Below, piece after piece: positions 9,010-16,607 of a stretch of 64,000 bases of DNA. A program made the translations under genes and the position numbers. The stretch is from Pseudomonadota bacterium (GTDB lineage: Bacteria > Pseudomonadota > Gammaproteobacteria > Steroidobacterales > Steroidobacteraceae), in assembly GCA_023423935.1 (NCBI GenBank), contig JAFAEQ010000044.1, positions 1-64,000 of the forward strand. The letters run 5' to 3'. The first letter of the stretch is position 1. The number at the start of each line of letters is the position of its first letter. The notes under the pieces are model-generated. The model searched no databases. It saw only the letters and a program-made list of their open reading frames with translations, and was not told the origin of the DNA.

Positions 9010-10046
9010 GACTCCCAATACGAAGCTCCATGCTTACGATAGTAGGCCAGCGACCGCTGCAGACCTTCACGCAAACTAGTTCTTGGCTGCCATCCGAGTA
9101 GTTCCTTTGCACGCGTCCATTCCCCATAGTAGTCACCAATGTCGATTGCTTTGCGATCGACCGGGAATGGCACGAGTTCCCACGATCCACTCCCGTTCAG
9201 CGTCACCAGCATCTCGGCCAAGTCCTTCAGACTGACGACCTCATCACTGCCCAAGTTGAACACCTGCCCTATCGCTGCATCACGAGAGGCAGCGAGCAAT
9301 AGAGCTGTCACAACATCATCTACGTAGTTGAAGTCTCGAAGCTGGGCTCCATCACCGAATACTTTGATGGGATCACCCACCACTGCTAGCTTCAACCACA
9401 ATCCAAGGAATGTTTGGCGCGCATCTTTCACACGCATACCCGGGCCATACGTATTCGTTAGCCGTACACAGCAGGACGGAATTCCATAGACACGATGGTA
9501 GAGCAAATGATAGTTCTCGCCCGCAAGCTTGTGTATTCCGTTGATGTCAACCGGAACTATCGGGTGCCGCTCGTCAACTGGAAGATACTGAGGACGTCCG
9601 TACAGCTGCCGCGTTGATGCAAACACGATGCGAATAGCGGGATTGACCTTACGAGCGGCCTCCAGAATTGAAAGCTGAGCCGTAGCGTTAATGTGCAAAT
9701 CAGCAAATGGATCGGTCATGGAATCGAGGTGGCTGGTTTGGCCCGCGAGATTGAAAAGAAAGTCCTGGCCCTGCACTAGATGCGCCATTGCATAAGGATC
9801 GCGCACGTCCGAGATGTTCAACCACACCCGATCGCGTATGTCAGCAATATTCGCTAGATTGCCTCCGTAACTAGGAATCAAGCTATCAACTAGTGTGACA
9901 ATGGCTTCAAGATTGAGGAGTGCTCGCGCGAGCGAAGAGCCTATGAAACCGCACCCTCCTGTCACAAGTACACGCCGCCCGGAGAACACCCCACGCATCG
10001 TGCTGTCTTCCGCGGAAGCACCCAAGTGGCACTGACTGTTGTCCAT
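9006..10046 (-). CDS. NAD-dependent epimerase/dehydratase (extended SDR) with atypical catalytic motif
   Basis: A 346-residue extended short-chain dehydrogenase. The NAD-binding TGGCGFIG lies at residues 29-36. Strands and the NTYGPGM substrate segment follow the usual order. The active-site motif, normally YxxxK, reads N169-G-I-H-K173, so the catalytic Tyr is replaced by Asn. The upstream STRQLYG segment is intact. I recall related exopolysaccharide-locus proteins with the same NGIxK pattern, so this is probably a subfamily trait and not a random mutation. It lies between a methyltransferase and a sugar aminotransferase with 4 bp couplings. A TTG start at 10052 is possible and has a better-spaced GGAG. 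The reaction is unknown. Confidence 0.75.
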   Translation of the reverse strand: MDNSQCHLGASAEDSTMRGVFSGRRVLVTGGCGFIGSSLARALLNLEAIVTLVDSLIPSYGGNLANIADIRDRVWLNISDVRDPYAMAHLVQGQDFLFNLAGQTSHLDSMTDPFADLHINATAQLSILEAARKVNPAIRIVFASTRQLYGRPQYLPVDERHPIVPVDINGIHKLAGENYHLLYHRVYGIPSCCVRLTNTYGPGMRVKDARQTFLGLWLKLAVVGDPIKVFGDGAQLRDFNYVDDVVTALLLAASRDAAIGQVFNLGSDEVVSLKDLAEMLVTLNGSGSWELVPFPVDRKAIDIGDYYGEWTRAKELLGWQPRTSLREGLQRSLAYYRKHGASYWES

Positions 10047-10048
10047 GA

Positions 10049-10768
10049 TCAAACAGTCTCCGCAATCACAAGTTGATCAAGAAAAAGATCCTGATTGCGT
10101 GGAAGGCAGGTCATTGCAAGCACGCCCAGCAAAGAAATCGGCGATATTACTAGGGTTGTTACTGCCAATCTGACCCATGCATTACGGGGCCTAGCAACCT
10201 TGAAGACATAGGCGGCAGCCAGTTGAAAGAGAACGCCAGCGTTCGCTAGCAGTTTCCTATGCGTCGTCACCTTGAACTGGTGGCGCTCCAATAGATTCTT
10301 CAGCCCGAAAGACGAATACCTAGCGTAGTCGAATGGCTGCTCGTGCTCATCCCAAACAAAAGGCACGGTTAGCAAAAGGCGACCTCCCGGAGCCAGGACA
10401 CGTCGAATCTCCCTAATGAATTCATCAGGAGTGAACACGTGTTCAAGCACCTGATTACAAAGCACTGAGTTGAACTGTCCGTCCCGAAACGGGAAGCGCC
10501 GTCCATCATAGAACACATCCGCACGCATCTGCGCCTTCGTCGTCTCCGAGGCGATATCCACGCCGATATATCCATCGAACGAGAAGAGATCCCTGTATGG
10601 TTTAGATCCGCATCCAATGTCCAGAAGGGGCGATTGGAGTGCCGTCGATGCCTTCTCAATTTCGCGTCGAAGCTCGCGTCGCGCCAGATAGAACGGATTT
10701 AAGAACACACCAAGGAAGGTCGGAGCAAACTGTTGCTTGCGAAAATAGTTACGCAGTGTGTCTAGCAC
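10049..10768 (-). CDS. Class I SAM-dependent methyltransferase
   Basis: A 239-residue Methyltransf_11-type protein. Motif I is LLDIGCGSKPYRDL (about 49-62), followed by IGVDIA, and motif IV/post-motif segments are NQVLEHVFTPDEF and VLAPGGRLLLTVPF. Pro-Phe-Asp-Tyr-Ala-Arg-Tyr-Ser before the C-terminal region is common in polysaccharide-locus methyltransferases. Two hydrophobic stretches near the C-terminus (about 175-230) could bind the membrane. Its start overlaps the stop of the next methyltransferase by 7 bp. It probably O-methylates a sugar or caps the glycan chain; this is inference. Confidence 0.75.
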   Translation of the reverse strand: MLDTLRNYFRKQQFAPTFLGVFLNPFYLARRELRREIEKASTALQSPLLDIGCGSKPYRDLFSFDGYIGVDIASETTKAQMRADVFYDGRRFPFRDGQFNSVLCNQVLEHVFTPDEFIREIRRVLAPGGRLLLTVPFVWDEHEQPFDYARYSSFGLKNLLERHQFKVTTHRKLLANAGVLFQLAAAYVFKVARPRNAWVRLAVTTLVISPISLLGVLAMTCLPRNQDLFLDQLVIAETV

Positions 10769-11586
10769 GGCTTCCTCTCCAGAATAAGCCCCTTGAACAT
10801 GAAACGCAGCCCATCACGCGTCATCGAAGCACCCTCCTCACACGTGTATTCAGTGACAAGGGACCAATCGTCCGCGAGAGTATTCAAAAGCGACCTCCGC
10901 GAGAGAACCCAACAGGGGTAGCTCGCTGCGTAGATCTGGGATGGAACGCGCTGAACATAGAGTCGATGCTGATCATCGACATCGTGAACCGGCGTACGAT
11001 CGATGACCAAGTGCCGTGCACTGGTTCTTGCAACGTCTCTCAGCAAACCATCTGGGGCCTCGAGATACTGAAGCACGCTGCACAGCAAGAATATCGAATT
11101 GGGCGACAACGGGATCGCATCCTCAAGTGCAGAAAAGAATGCTAACTCGGAGTTGCCGAATTCTGCCCTCCCCGCCTCAGCGAACGCAGGTTGCTCAACG
11201 ACTCTCCAATCGATCGTCTTTAACCCATCTAAGAAGCGACGCGATTGAAAGTACGTGCTCCCCAGGGAACCTCCGAAGTCGAGAACCTGTAGCCGCCCCT
11301 GATTCAAACTAGCTGCACGCAGCAACGCCGAAAGAACATGCAGCGGAAGACCATCATCGTTGAATAGAACGGTGTCTCGTTCGTACTTGGCGCTACCGTT
11401 TACTACGCCGCGCGCTGACTCGACAGCGCGGCGGCATATTTCACTGAGAGAGTATCCGGTGGACTTACTCAACGCCTCGTGCCAACTGGTCGGTCCATCT
11501 GTCAATCGCAGATGACGCGGAGACCAAGCTTTGTAGAGCTCTGTAATGCACGGCGGGATCAGGCTCTTGACAAGTCGCCAACTCAT
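10762..11586 (-). CDS. Putative methyltransferase, TIGR04325 (LIC12133) type
   Basis: A 274-residue protein that fits the TIGR04325 putative methyltransferase family. The segment KYERDTVLFND followed by LQVLDFGGSLGSTYFQSR is its hallmark, with DFGGSLGS acting as a modified SAM-binding glycine loop. The family is found almost only in surface-polysaccharide loci, and its substrate has not been established as far as I know. Here it lies between another methyltransferase and the DGNHR-motif protein. Family assignment is from memory of the motif. Function is inferred to be glycan methylation. Confidence 0.75.
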   Translation of the reverse strand: MSWRLVKSLIPPCITELYKAWSPRHLRLTDGPTSWHEALSKSTGYSLSEICRRAVESARGVVNGSAKYERDTVLFNDDGLPLHVLSALLRAASLNQGRLQVLDFGGSLGSTYFQSRRFLDGLKTIDWRVVEQPAFAEAGRAEFGNSELAFFSALEDAIPLSPNSIFLLCSVLQYLEAPDGLLRDVARTSARHLVIDRTPVHDVDDQHRLYVQRVPSQIYAASYPCWVLSRRSLLNTLADDWSLVTEYTCEEGASMTRDGLRFMFKGLILERKPC

Positions 11587-11598
11587 TCTGCCGTCACC

Positions 11599-12342
11599 TT
11601 AACTCCACAACGGAGGTTCATCTATAATCAACGAAACAGGGTTCATCTCGGTAAGCGGCGGATTGGTGGCACGAAAGTATCGATCAAAAACGAGAAGCGC
11701 CTCGTCAACAGTGTAAGTGCCACCTAGAACCTGCGGCCACGTAGACACATCCGATCGCCTGACTGCCAATGGCGAGACGAGCACGAGAACATCCGTAAAT
11801 CCAAGAGCATGCAACGCGCTGATGCGATGATTGCCGTCCAAGACCAGATACGATGAGTCATGCTCACCTTTCAACTCAAGGCACTTCAAGTATCCGAACT
11901 CGGTTGGTCGGAATCCTAGAGTCTTGATGCTCTCGAAAGCGGACTCGAGCCAACGAAACTCTCGGTTGATGTGCGACGCGAGAATTCCGCTCTCACAGAA
12001 GTGACAGACGATATCGGGATTCAATCTTGGATCACGAACTGCAAGCTGCTCACCCGCAATGTTCCAAGGAAATTGCCAAGCGCTTTGCACACGCAGCGTG
12101 ATTCCGAGGGCTTCGGCGAGCGTCCTCGGCCTGCAGCTCAACAATGCCGAAGCAAATGTTGATCGCAACTCAGCCAGCGGACGTCCCTTGCTTAGACCTA
12201 TCACATAGTCCTCGTACAGATTGCCCCCAAATCCGCCATATCTGAACCCTCGATAATGGTAGCACCGACTTATCGGCACCCGCCTCCGAGTAAGAATGAA
12301 TCGACTAAGCAGGGATTTGAGTCGATGACGTACATCGCTCAT
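11599..12342 (-). CDS. Unknown protein with ParB-like DGNHR motif
   Basis: A 247-residue protein of unknown function. The only recognisable element is YLVLDGNHRISALHALG (about 159-175), the DGxHRxxAxxxxG core of ParB/sulfiredoxin-like folds. There is no DNA-binding helix-turn-helix region as in true ParB. The N-terminus is basic (about residues 5-22) and the middle contains a Trp-rich segment. It has an ATGA overlap with the upstream methyltransferase and lies 12 bp before the TIGR04325 gene, so it belongs to the glycan-modification module. A nucleotide-binding or phosphotransfer role is possible. I would not name one. Confidence 0.65.
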   Translation of the reverse strand: MSDVRHRLKSLLSRFILTRRRVPISRCYHYRGFRYGGFGGNLYEDYVIGLSKGRPLAELRSTFASALLSCRPRTLAEALGITLRVQSAWQFPWNIAGEQLAVRDPRLNPDIVCHFCESGILASHINREFRWLESAFESIKTLGFRPTEFGYLKCLELKGEHDSSYLVLDGNHRISALHALGFTDVLVLVSPLAVRRSDVSTWPQVLGGTYTVDEALLVFDRYFRATNPPLTEMNPVSLIIDEPPLWS

Positions 12343-13016
12343 TTAGCAAACTCGAGAATCAGAACGTTTGAGCCCTCATAGGGCATCAATTTGTGGCGGC
12401 GAACTAGCTTCAAACCCTTCTCTATTGCAAGGTCCGTGATCAAGCGTTCTTCGTGCAAATAGGACTTTATGTGATACCAGGGTTTCTGCTTCTTGTTGCC
12501 TGACGCGGAAAGCATCTTCCGGAAGATCGGAACAGCGAGCGCGCCAAGAACTCTCCTAACAAAACTGCGGCGAGGCACATACAGCTGCAAGATCAGCTTC
12601 CCCTTCAATGTTCTCGACAGTTCAGCAAAGAGGCGCGGCAGTACTTCTGGAGGGAGCAGGTGAACCAGCCTGAAGCAAAAAATGGTGTCGAACTTGTCAG
12701 ACTCAAACGGAAGAGATGTTGCATCCGCTTTCATTAGCTCTAAGCCTGGAACGACAATGTCTTGCGCCTTGTTGGATGCCATCTCCAACATGTGCGGTGA
12801 GATGTCAACACCGATCACATTGTCAGCTCCCTTATAGAACTCGAAGAAGCGCCCGGTACCCACGGGCAAATCCAAGACTTGCCCTAAGAGATGCTTTGCG
12901 ACGTACTTGCGCACAAAAGCCTGTTCGGCTTTCCAATGAGCTTCTGCTCGACGATCGCTCTCATATGATCTGGCGACATCAGCATCGTACTTTACTAAAG
13001 AAGGGTCATTACTCAT
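12339..13016 (-). CDS. Class I SAM-dependent methyltransferase
   Basis: A 225-residue methyltransferase. Motif I VLDLPVGTGRFFEFY has Pro in place of the usual Gly (DLPVGTG). It is followed by VIGVDISPHML and FDTIFCFRLVHLLPP, typical of Methyltransf_11/25 proteins. A basic loop near residues 170-180 (SASGNKKQKPW) precedes the C-terminal cap. It shares ATGA overlaps with both the flippase gene upstream and the DGNHR-motif gene downstream, so all three are translated together. Acceptor unknown; sugar or lipid-carrier-linked glycan is the likely substrate. Confidence 0.75.
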   Translation of the reverse strand: MSNDPSLVKYDADVARSYESDRRAEAHWKAEQAFVRKYVAKHLLGQVLDLPVGTGRFFEFYKGADNVIGVDISPHMLEMASNKAQDIVVPGLELMKADATSLPFESDKFDTIFCFRLVHLLPPEVLPRLFAELSRTLKGKLILQLYVPRRSFVRRVLGALAVPIFRKMLSASGNKKQKPWYHIKSYLHEERLITDLAIEKGLKLVRRHKLMPYEGSNVLILEFAK

Positions 13017-14296
13017 CTAGAACAACTCCTGGAAATGCGAAATCCAGCAATCTGAAATTCAAAGGCCCCCCTTAGACCAGGGAACAGCGCATTGCTGAAT
13101 ACCACCGATACCAAGTACGTGATTACGATCGCGCCAGCAGTCCCTTGCGGGCCAAAAAACTTCGTACCAAAGAATGTCAACGGCAGGGCGCAAAGTAGCG
13201 ACAGGATCGTCTTCGGCACGAAATAACGGACCTTATCGTGATGATAAAACCAAGGCTCCATCGCGACACTCATGCACACTAGAGCAAGCGTCCACGCGTG
13301 GATTCGCAAAATTGAAGCCGCATCTTCGAATTCTCTTCCATACGCGGTTGCGATGATGGGACCAGCGAGAAGTGAAAGCGCCGTCGCCAAAGCCAATCCC
13401 ATCAACGTCATTCCACGATAGTAGATCAACATCTCCCTAGAAACCCGTTCAGCAGGCGCACCCACCAATCGCCCAAAATGCGCGGCAGCGACGGTGCCGA
13501 TTGATAGAAAGACGACGTTGAAGGCCTCACTGACCCGCGCCGCGGCAGCATAGAGACCATTACTCGCGGGGCCTAGCAAATGAAAAAGAACGAGCTGATC
13601 TAACCTTGCGTAGAGAGCCGAGGCGAGCCCAGACATCATAACAGGGCGGCCAGTGCGAAAGAGTTCGCTGGCCAACCGCTTGTCGAATTTATGGGGCTTG
13701 GCAAGCTTTCGACTCCAGACAACGCAAAAAATGGCCGCGGATGCGACACCTTCCAATGTCATTGCGCAGGCGAACCAGAGTGCCGACGCTTGCTGAAAGA
13801 TGAGTACGATGCGAACAATGTCGCCACAAATGCGAGCAGCTGTCCGCCCGACGGCCGCCTGCCGATACTGATTTCTTGCCTGTAGCCACAGGCTAAGAAC
13901 TTCTGGTGCCCGAAATATCCCTGCACTGGCGATTAAGATCGCCATCAAGGCGATATCGGGAGACCTAGGGAACAAACAGATCGAAACGATTCCAACTAGA
14001 ACAACACATGCGCTCGATCCCAACACCCTAAGCCCGGCACCTGCTGCCAGTATCTCGTCATCTGTGGCGTCCGTAGACTCGATGCTGAGTCGCCGTATCA
14101 ACACAGAATCGATTCCCGCTGCCGCTAGTCCACTCAGCACAGCTGATATAGCCAGCGCGACGCTAAACCGACCTAGGTCTTCAGGGCCTAGCGATCTCGC
14201 AACTGCAAAACCAACCACGACGCCAGAAAGGAGCATCCACACTCTTTCTGCGGCCATCCAAGCCACCCCGGACAGATGTGTTTGCAATTGCCTCAT
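13013..14296 (-). CDS. Wzx-type polysaccharide flippase (MATE/MVF superfamily)
   Basis: A 427-residue polytopic membrane protein with about twelve hydrophobic segments. It fits the Polysacc_synt family of O-unit flippases: an N-terminal amphipathic WMAAERVWMLLSG helix, then GFAVARSLGPEDLGRFS. It would move undecaprenyl-PP-linked repeat units to the periplasmic side for polymerisation. A GTG at 14359 would give 448 residues. The ATG at 14296 starts just before the first conserved helix and is preceded by GGCGGA. It is the first gene after a 234 bp gap from fcl and leads the methyltransferase module. Confidence 0.85.
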   Translation of the reverse strand: MRQLQTHLSGVAWMAAERVWMLLSGVVVGFAVARSLGPEDLGRFSVALAISAVLSGLAAAGIDSVLIRRLSIESTDATDDEILAAGAGLRVLGSSACVVLVGIVSICLFPRSPDIALMAILIASAGIFRAPEVLSLWLQARNQYRQAAVGRTAARICGDIVRIVLIFQQASALWFACAMTLEGVASAAIFCVVWSRKLAKPHKFDKRLASELFRTGRPVMMSGLASALYARLDQLVLFHLLGPASNGLYAAAARVSEAFNVVFLSIGTVAAAHFGRLVGAPAERVSREMLIYYRGMTLMGLALATALSLLAGPIIATAYGREFEDAASILRIHAWTLALVCMSVAMEPWFYHHDKVRYFVPKTILSLLCALPLTFFGTKFFGPQGTAGAIVITYLVSVVFSNALFPGLRGAFEFQIAGFRISRSCSR

Positions 14297-14530
14297 TGAT
14301 GTTGTCCGCCGCGAAACAACGCTTTCCCGAGCATTGCCTCGTGAGAAAGCCTTCCACACGCAAGAGCAGGCACTCGAAAACTTTGCAGCTCAACTAGCCT
14401 CAGTAAACAAGAGCCAAACTGAGCAACATCGCATAGGGTGCTGCGCAGGATGCGGCCGAGGAGTACAACTTGCGCCTTTCCAACTCGCTTGCTCGAATCG
14501 CCTAGCCGGTTAGTGATGATCTGGGCGGGA

Positions 14531-15490
14531 TCACTGCGAGCTTGTTGATCGTCCGCGCAGTCGGTCTTCGTTGGCGAGATACCAGGCGTAGGTATGGCGA
14601 ATACCTTCCGCCAATGACATATGCGCGTGCCACCCCAGAGCGCTAAGGCGGGAGATGTCCAACAGCTTGCGGGGCGTGCCATCTGGCTTGGAGGTATCCC
14701 AGTTTATAGCACCCAAGAAACCGACACGTTCGCGAATGAGTTCTGCCAGATCACGAATGGAAACATCTTCTCCGCAACCCACGTTTATTGGTAATTCGCT
14801 ATCGTAATGGCGCATTAGGAAAACGCAGGCATCGGCCAAGTCATCCGCATATAGGAATTCACGCTTGGGTTCGCCTGTACCCCAAACGTCGACGCCCGAG
14901 TCGGCGCGTGCCTTTGCTTCATGAAACTTGCGGATCAACGCAGGCAAGACATGCGAGCTACTCAGGTCAAAGTTATCTCCAGGCCCATATAAATTAGTAG
15001 GCATAGCGGAGATCGCATTGAATCCGTACTGTTTACGATACGCCTGACACATTTTGATGCCTGCGATCTTCGCAATGGCATACCACTCATTCGTCGCTTC
15101 CAGAGGTCCGCTCAGCAAGCAGTCTTCCGAGATCGGCTGGGGCGCGTATTTCGGGTATATGCAACTTGATCCCAAAAACAGTAGCTTCCTGACTTCTGAT
15201 CGATAAGCGGCATCAATCACGTTCGACTGAATCTGCAGGTTGTCTCGAAGAAAGTCCGCAGGGTACGTGCTGTTGGCGTGAATACCACCGACCTTAGCGG
15301 CTGCGAGATACACATACTCTGGCCGCTCTTCCTCGAAGAACAGGTTCACAGCTTTCTGATTCCGCAGATCCAGATCAGAGCTCGTACGCAGCAAGAGGTT
15401 GCTGTATCCGTCTGCCTGAAGCCTACGAACAAGTGCGCTGCCTACCAATCCCTTGTGTCCAGCGACGTAGATTCGCGATGCCCTATTCAT
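14531..15490 (-). CDS. fcl: GDP-L-fucose synthase
   Basis: A 319-residue bifunctional epimerase/reductase (WcaG/Fcl). It converts GDP-4-keto-6-deoxy-D-mannose to GDP-L-fucose with NADPH. The N-terminus VAGHKGLVGSAL is the diagnostic glycine motif (GHKGLVG; E. coli GHRGMVG). LGSSCIYP, PLEATNEWYAIAKIAG (catalytic YxxxK), TNLYGPGDNFD and GTGEPKREFLY are all family hallmarks. Length matches the family (about 320). It overlaps the stop of gmd by 8 bp, the standard pairing for fucose synthesis, so the polysaccharide probably contains L-fucose. Confidence 0.95.
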   Translation of the reverse strand: MNRASRIYVAGHKGLVGSALVRRLQADGYSNLLLRTSSDLDLRNQKAVNLFFEEERPEYVYLAAAKVGGIHANSTYPADFLRDNLQIQSNVIDAAYRSEVRKLLFLGSSCIYPKYAPQPISEDCLLSGPLEATNEWYAIAKIAGIKMCQAYRKQYGFNAISAMPTNLYGPGDNFDLSSSHVLPALIRKFHEAKARADSGVDVWGTGEPKREFLYADDLADACVFLMRHYDSELPINVGCGEDVSIRDLAELIRERVGFLGAINWDTSKPDGTPRKLLDISRLSALGWHAHMSLAEGIRHTYAWYLANEDRLRGRSTSSQ

Positions 15491-16571
15491 GGTAACGGTA
15501 GGTACGGAAGCCTTCGCGCGCGACGAGCGCGTCGCGCCGTGCAGCTGCTAAATCCTCATCGACCATTTCCCTGATGAGAGCCTCGAACGACGTCTCAGGT
15601 AACCAGCCAAGTTTCTGACGAGCTTTAGTCGAATCACCAAGCAATGTTTCGACCTCGGCGGGACGGAAATATCTGGGGTCTACTTTCACGATTGCGCGAC
15701 CGGTTCTTCGATCAATGCCCACCTCGTCTACGCCGCGTCCCTCCCACTCGAGATTCATCCCTAGCTCGGCAGCAGTTCGCGTCACAAACTCGCGCACGGA
15801 GTGCTGCTCACCGGTCGCAATCACGAAGTCCTCAGCCACGTCCTGCTGAAGCATCAACCACTGGGCCCTGACATAGTCGCGCGCATGACCCCAATCGCGG
15901 AGCGAGTCGAGATTTCCCAAATACAGGCATTCCTGCAGGCCCTCCTCAATTCGAGTCAGGCCTCTCGTGATCTTCCTCGTGACGAAGGTTTCACCGCGCA
16001 GCGGTGACTCGTGATTGAAAAGGATACCGTTGCACGCGTACAGCCCGTATGCCTCGCGGTAATTCACTGTGATCCAGTAGGCGTAGACCTTGGCCGCACC
16101 GTATGGAGAGCGAGGATAAAACGGCGTCGTTTCCCTCTGCGGAATTTGCTGCACCTTGCCGAACATTTCGGAGGTGGAAGCCTGATAGAAACGAGTCTTC
16201 CTTTCGAGACCCAGAATTCGAATGGCCTCAAGAATGCGCAATGTTCCCAACGCATCCGAGTTGGCCGTGTATTCAGGAGTCTCGAACGAAACGGCGACAT
16301 GACTTTGGGCCGCTAAATTGTAGATCTCGTCTGGCTGTACGAGCTGAACAATGCGGATCAAATTGGTGGCATCGGTCAGATCACCGTAATGCAGATGAAT
16401 TCGAACATTCTTCTCGTGCGGATCCTGATACAAGTGGTCGATGCGATCGGTGTTGAACAATGAAGCACGGCGCTTGATGCCATGCACTTCATAGCCCTTC
16501 TCCAAAAGCAACTCCGCAAGGTATGCGCCGTCCTGCCCGGTGATACCTGTAATTAGAGCGGTCTTACCCAC
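15483..16571 (-). CDS. gmd: GDP-mannose 4,6-dehydratase
   Basis: A 362-residue NADP-dependent dehydratase that makes GDP-4-keto-6-deoxy-D-mannose from GDP-D-mannose. Hallmarks: ALITGITGQDGAYLAE, GIKRRASLFNTDR, YQASTSEMFG, the catalytic SPYGAAKVYAYW (YxxxK), LFNHESPLRGETFVTRK and VDPRYFRPAEVETLLGD. I chose the GTG at 16571, which aligns with the usual N-terminus and has AGGA 11 nt upstream. A TTG at 16604 would add eleven residues without a ribosome site. It couples directly to fcl. No mannose-1-P guanylyltransferase is seen in the window, so GDP-mannose must come from elsewhere. Confidence 0.95.
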   Translation of the reverse strand: MGKTALITGITGQDGAYLAELLLEKGYEVHGIKRRASLFNTDRIDHLYQDPHEKNVRIHLHYGDLTDATNLIRIVQLVQPDEIYNLAAQSHVAVSFETPEYTANSDALGTLRILEAIRILGLERKTRFYQASTSEMFGKVQQIPQRETTPFYPRSPYGAAKVYAYWITVNYREAYGLYACNGILFNHESPLRGETFVTRKITRGLTRIEEGLQECLYLGNLDSLRDWGHARDYVRAQWLMLQQDVAEDFVIATGEQHSVREFVTRTAAELGMNLEWEGRGVDEVGIDRRTGRAIVKVDPRYFRPAEVETLLGDSTKARQKLGWLPETSFEALIREMVDEDLAAARRDALVAREGFRTYRYHE

Positions 16572-16607
16572 GATACTGAAAATCCTATGGCTTTGCGTCG
16601 TCAACGA

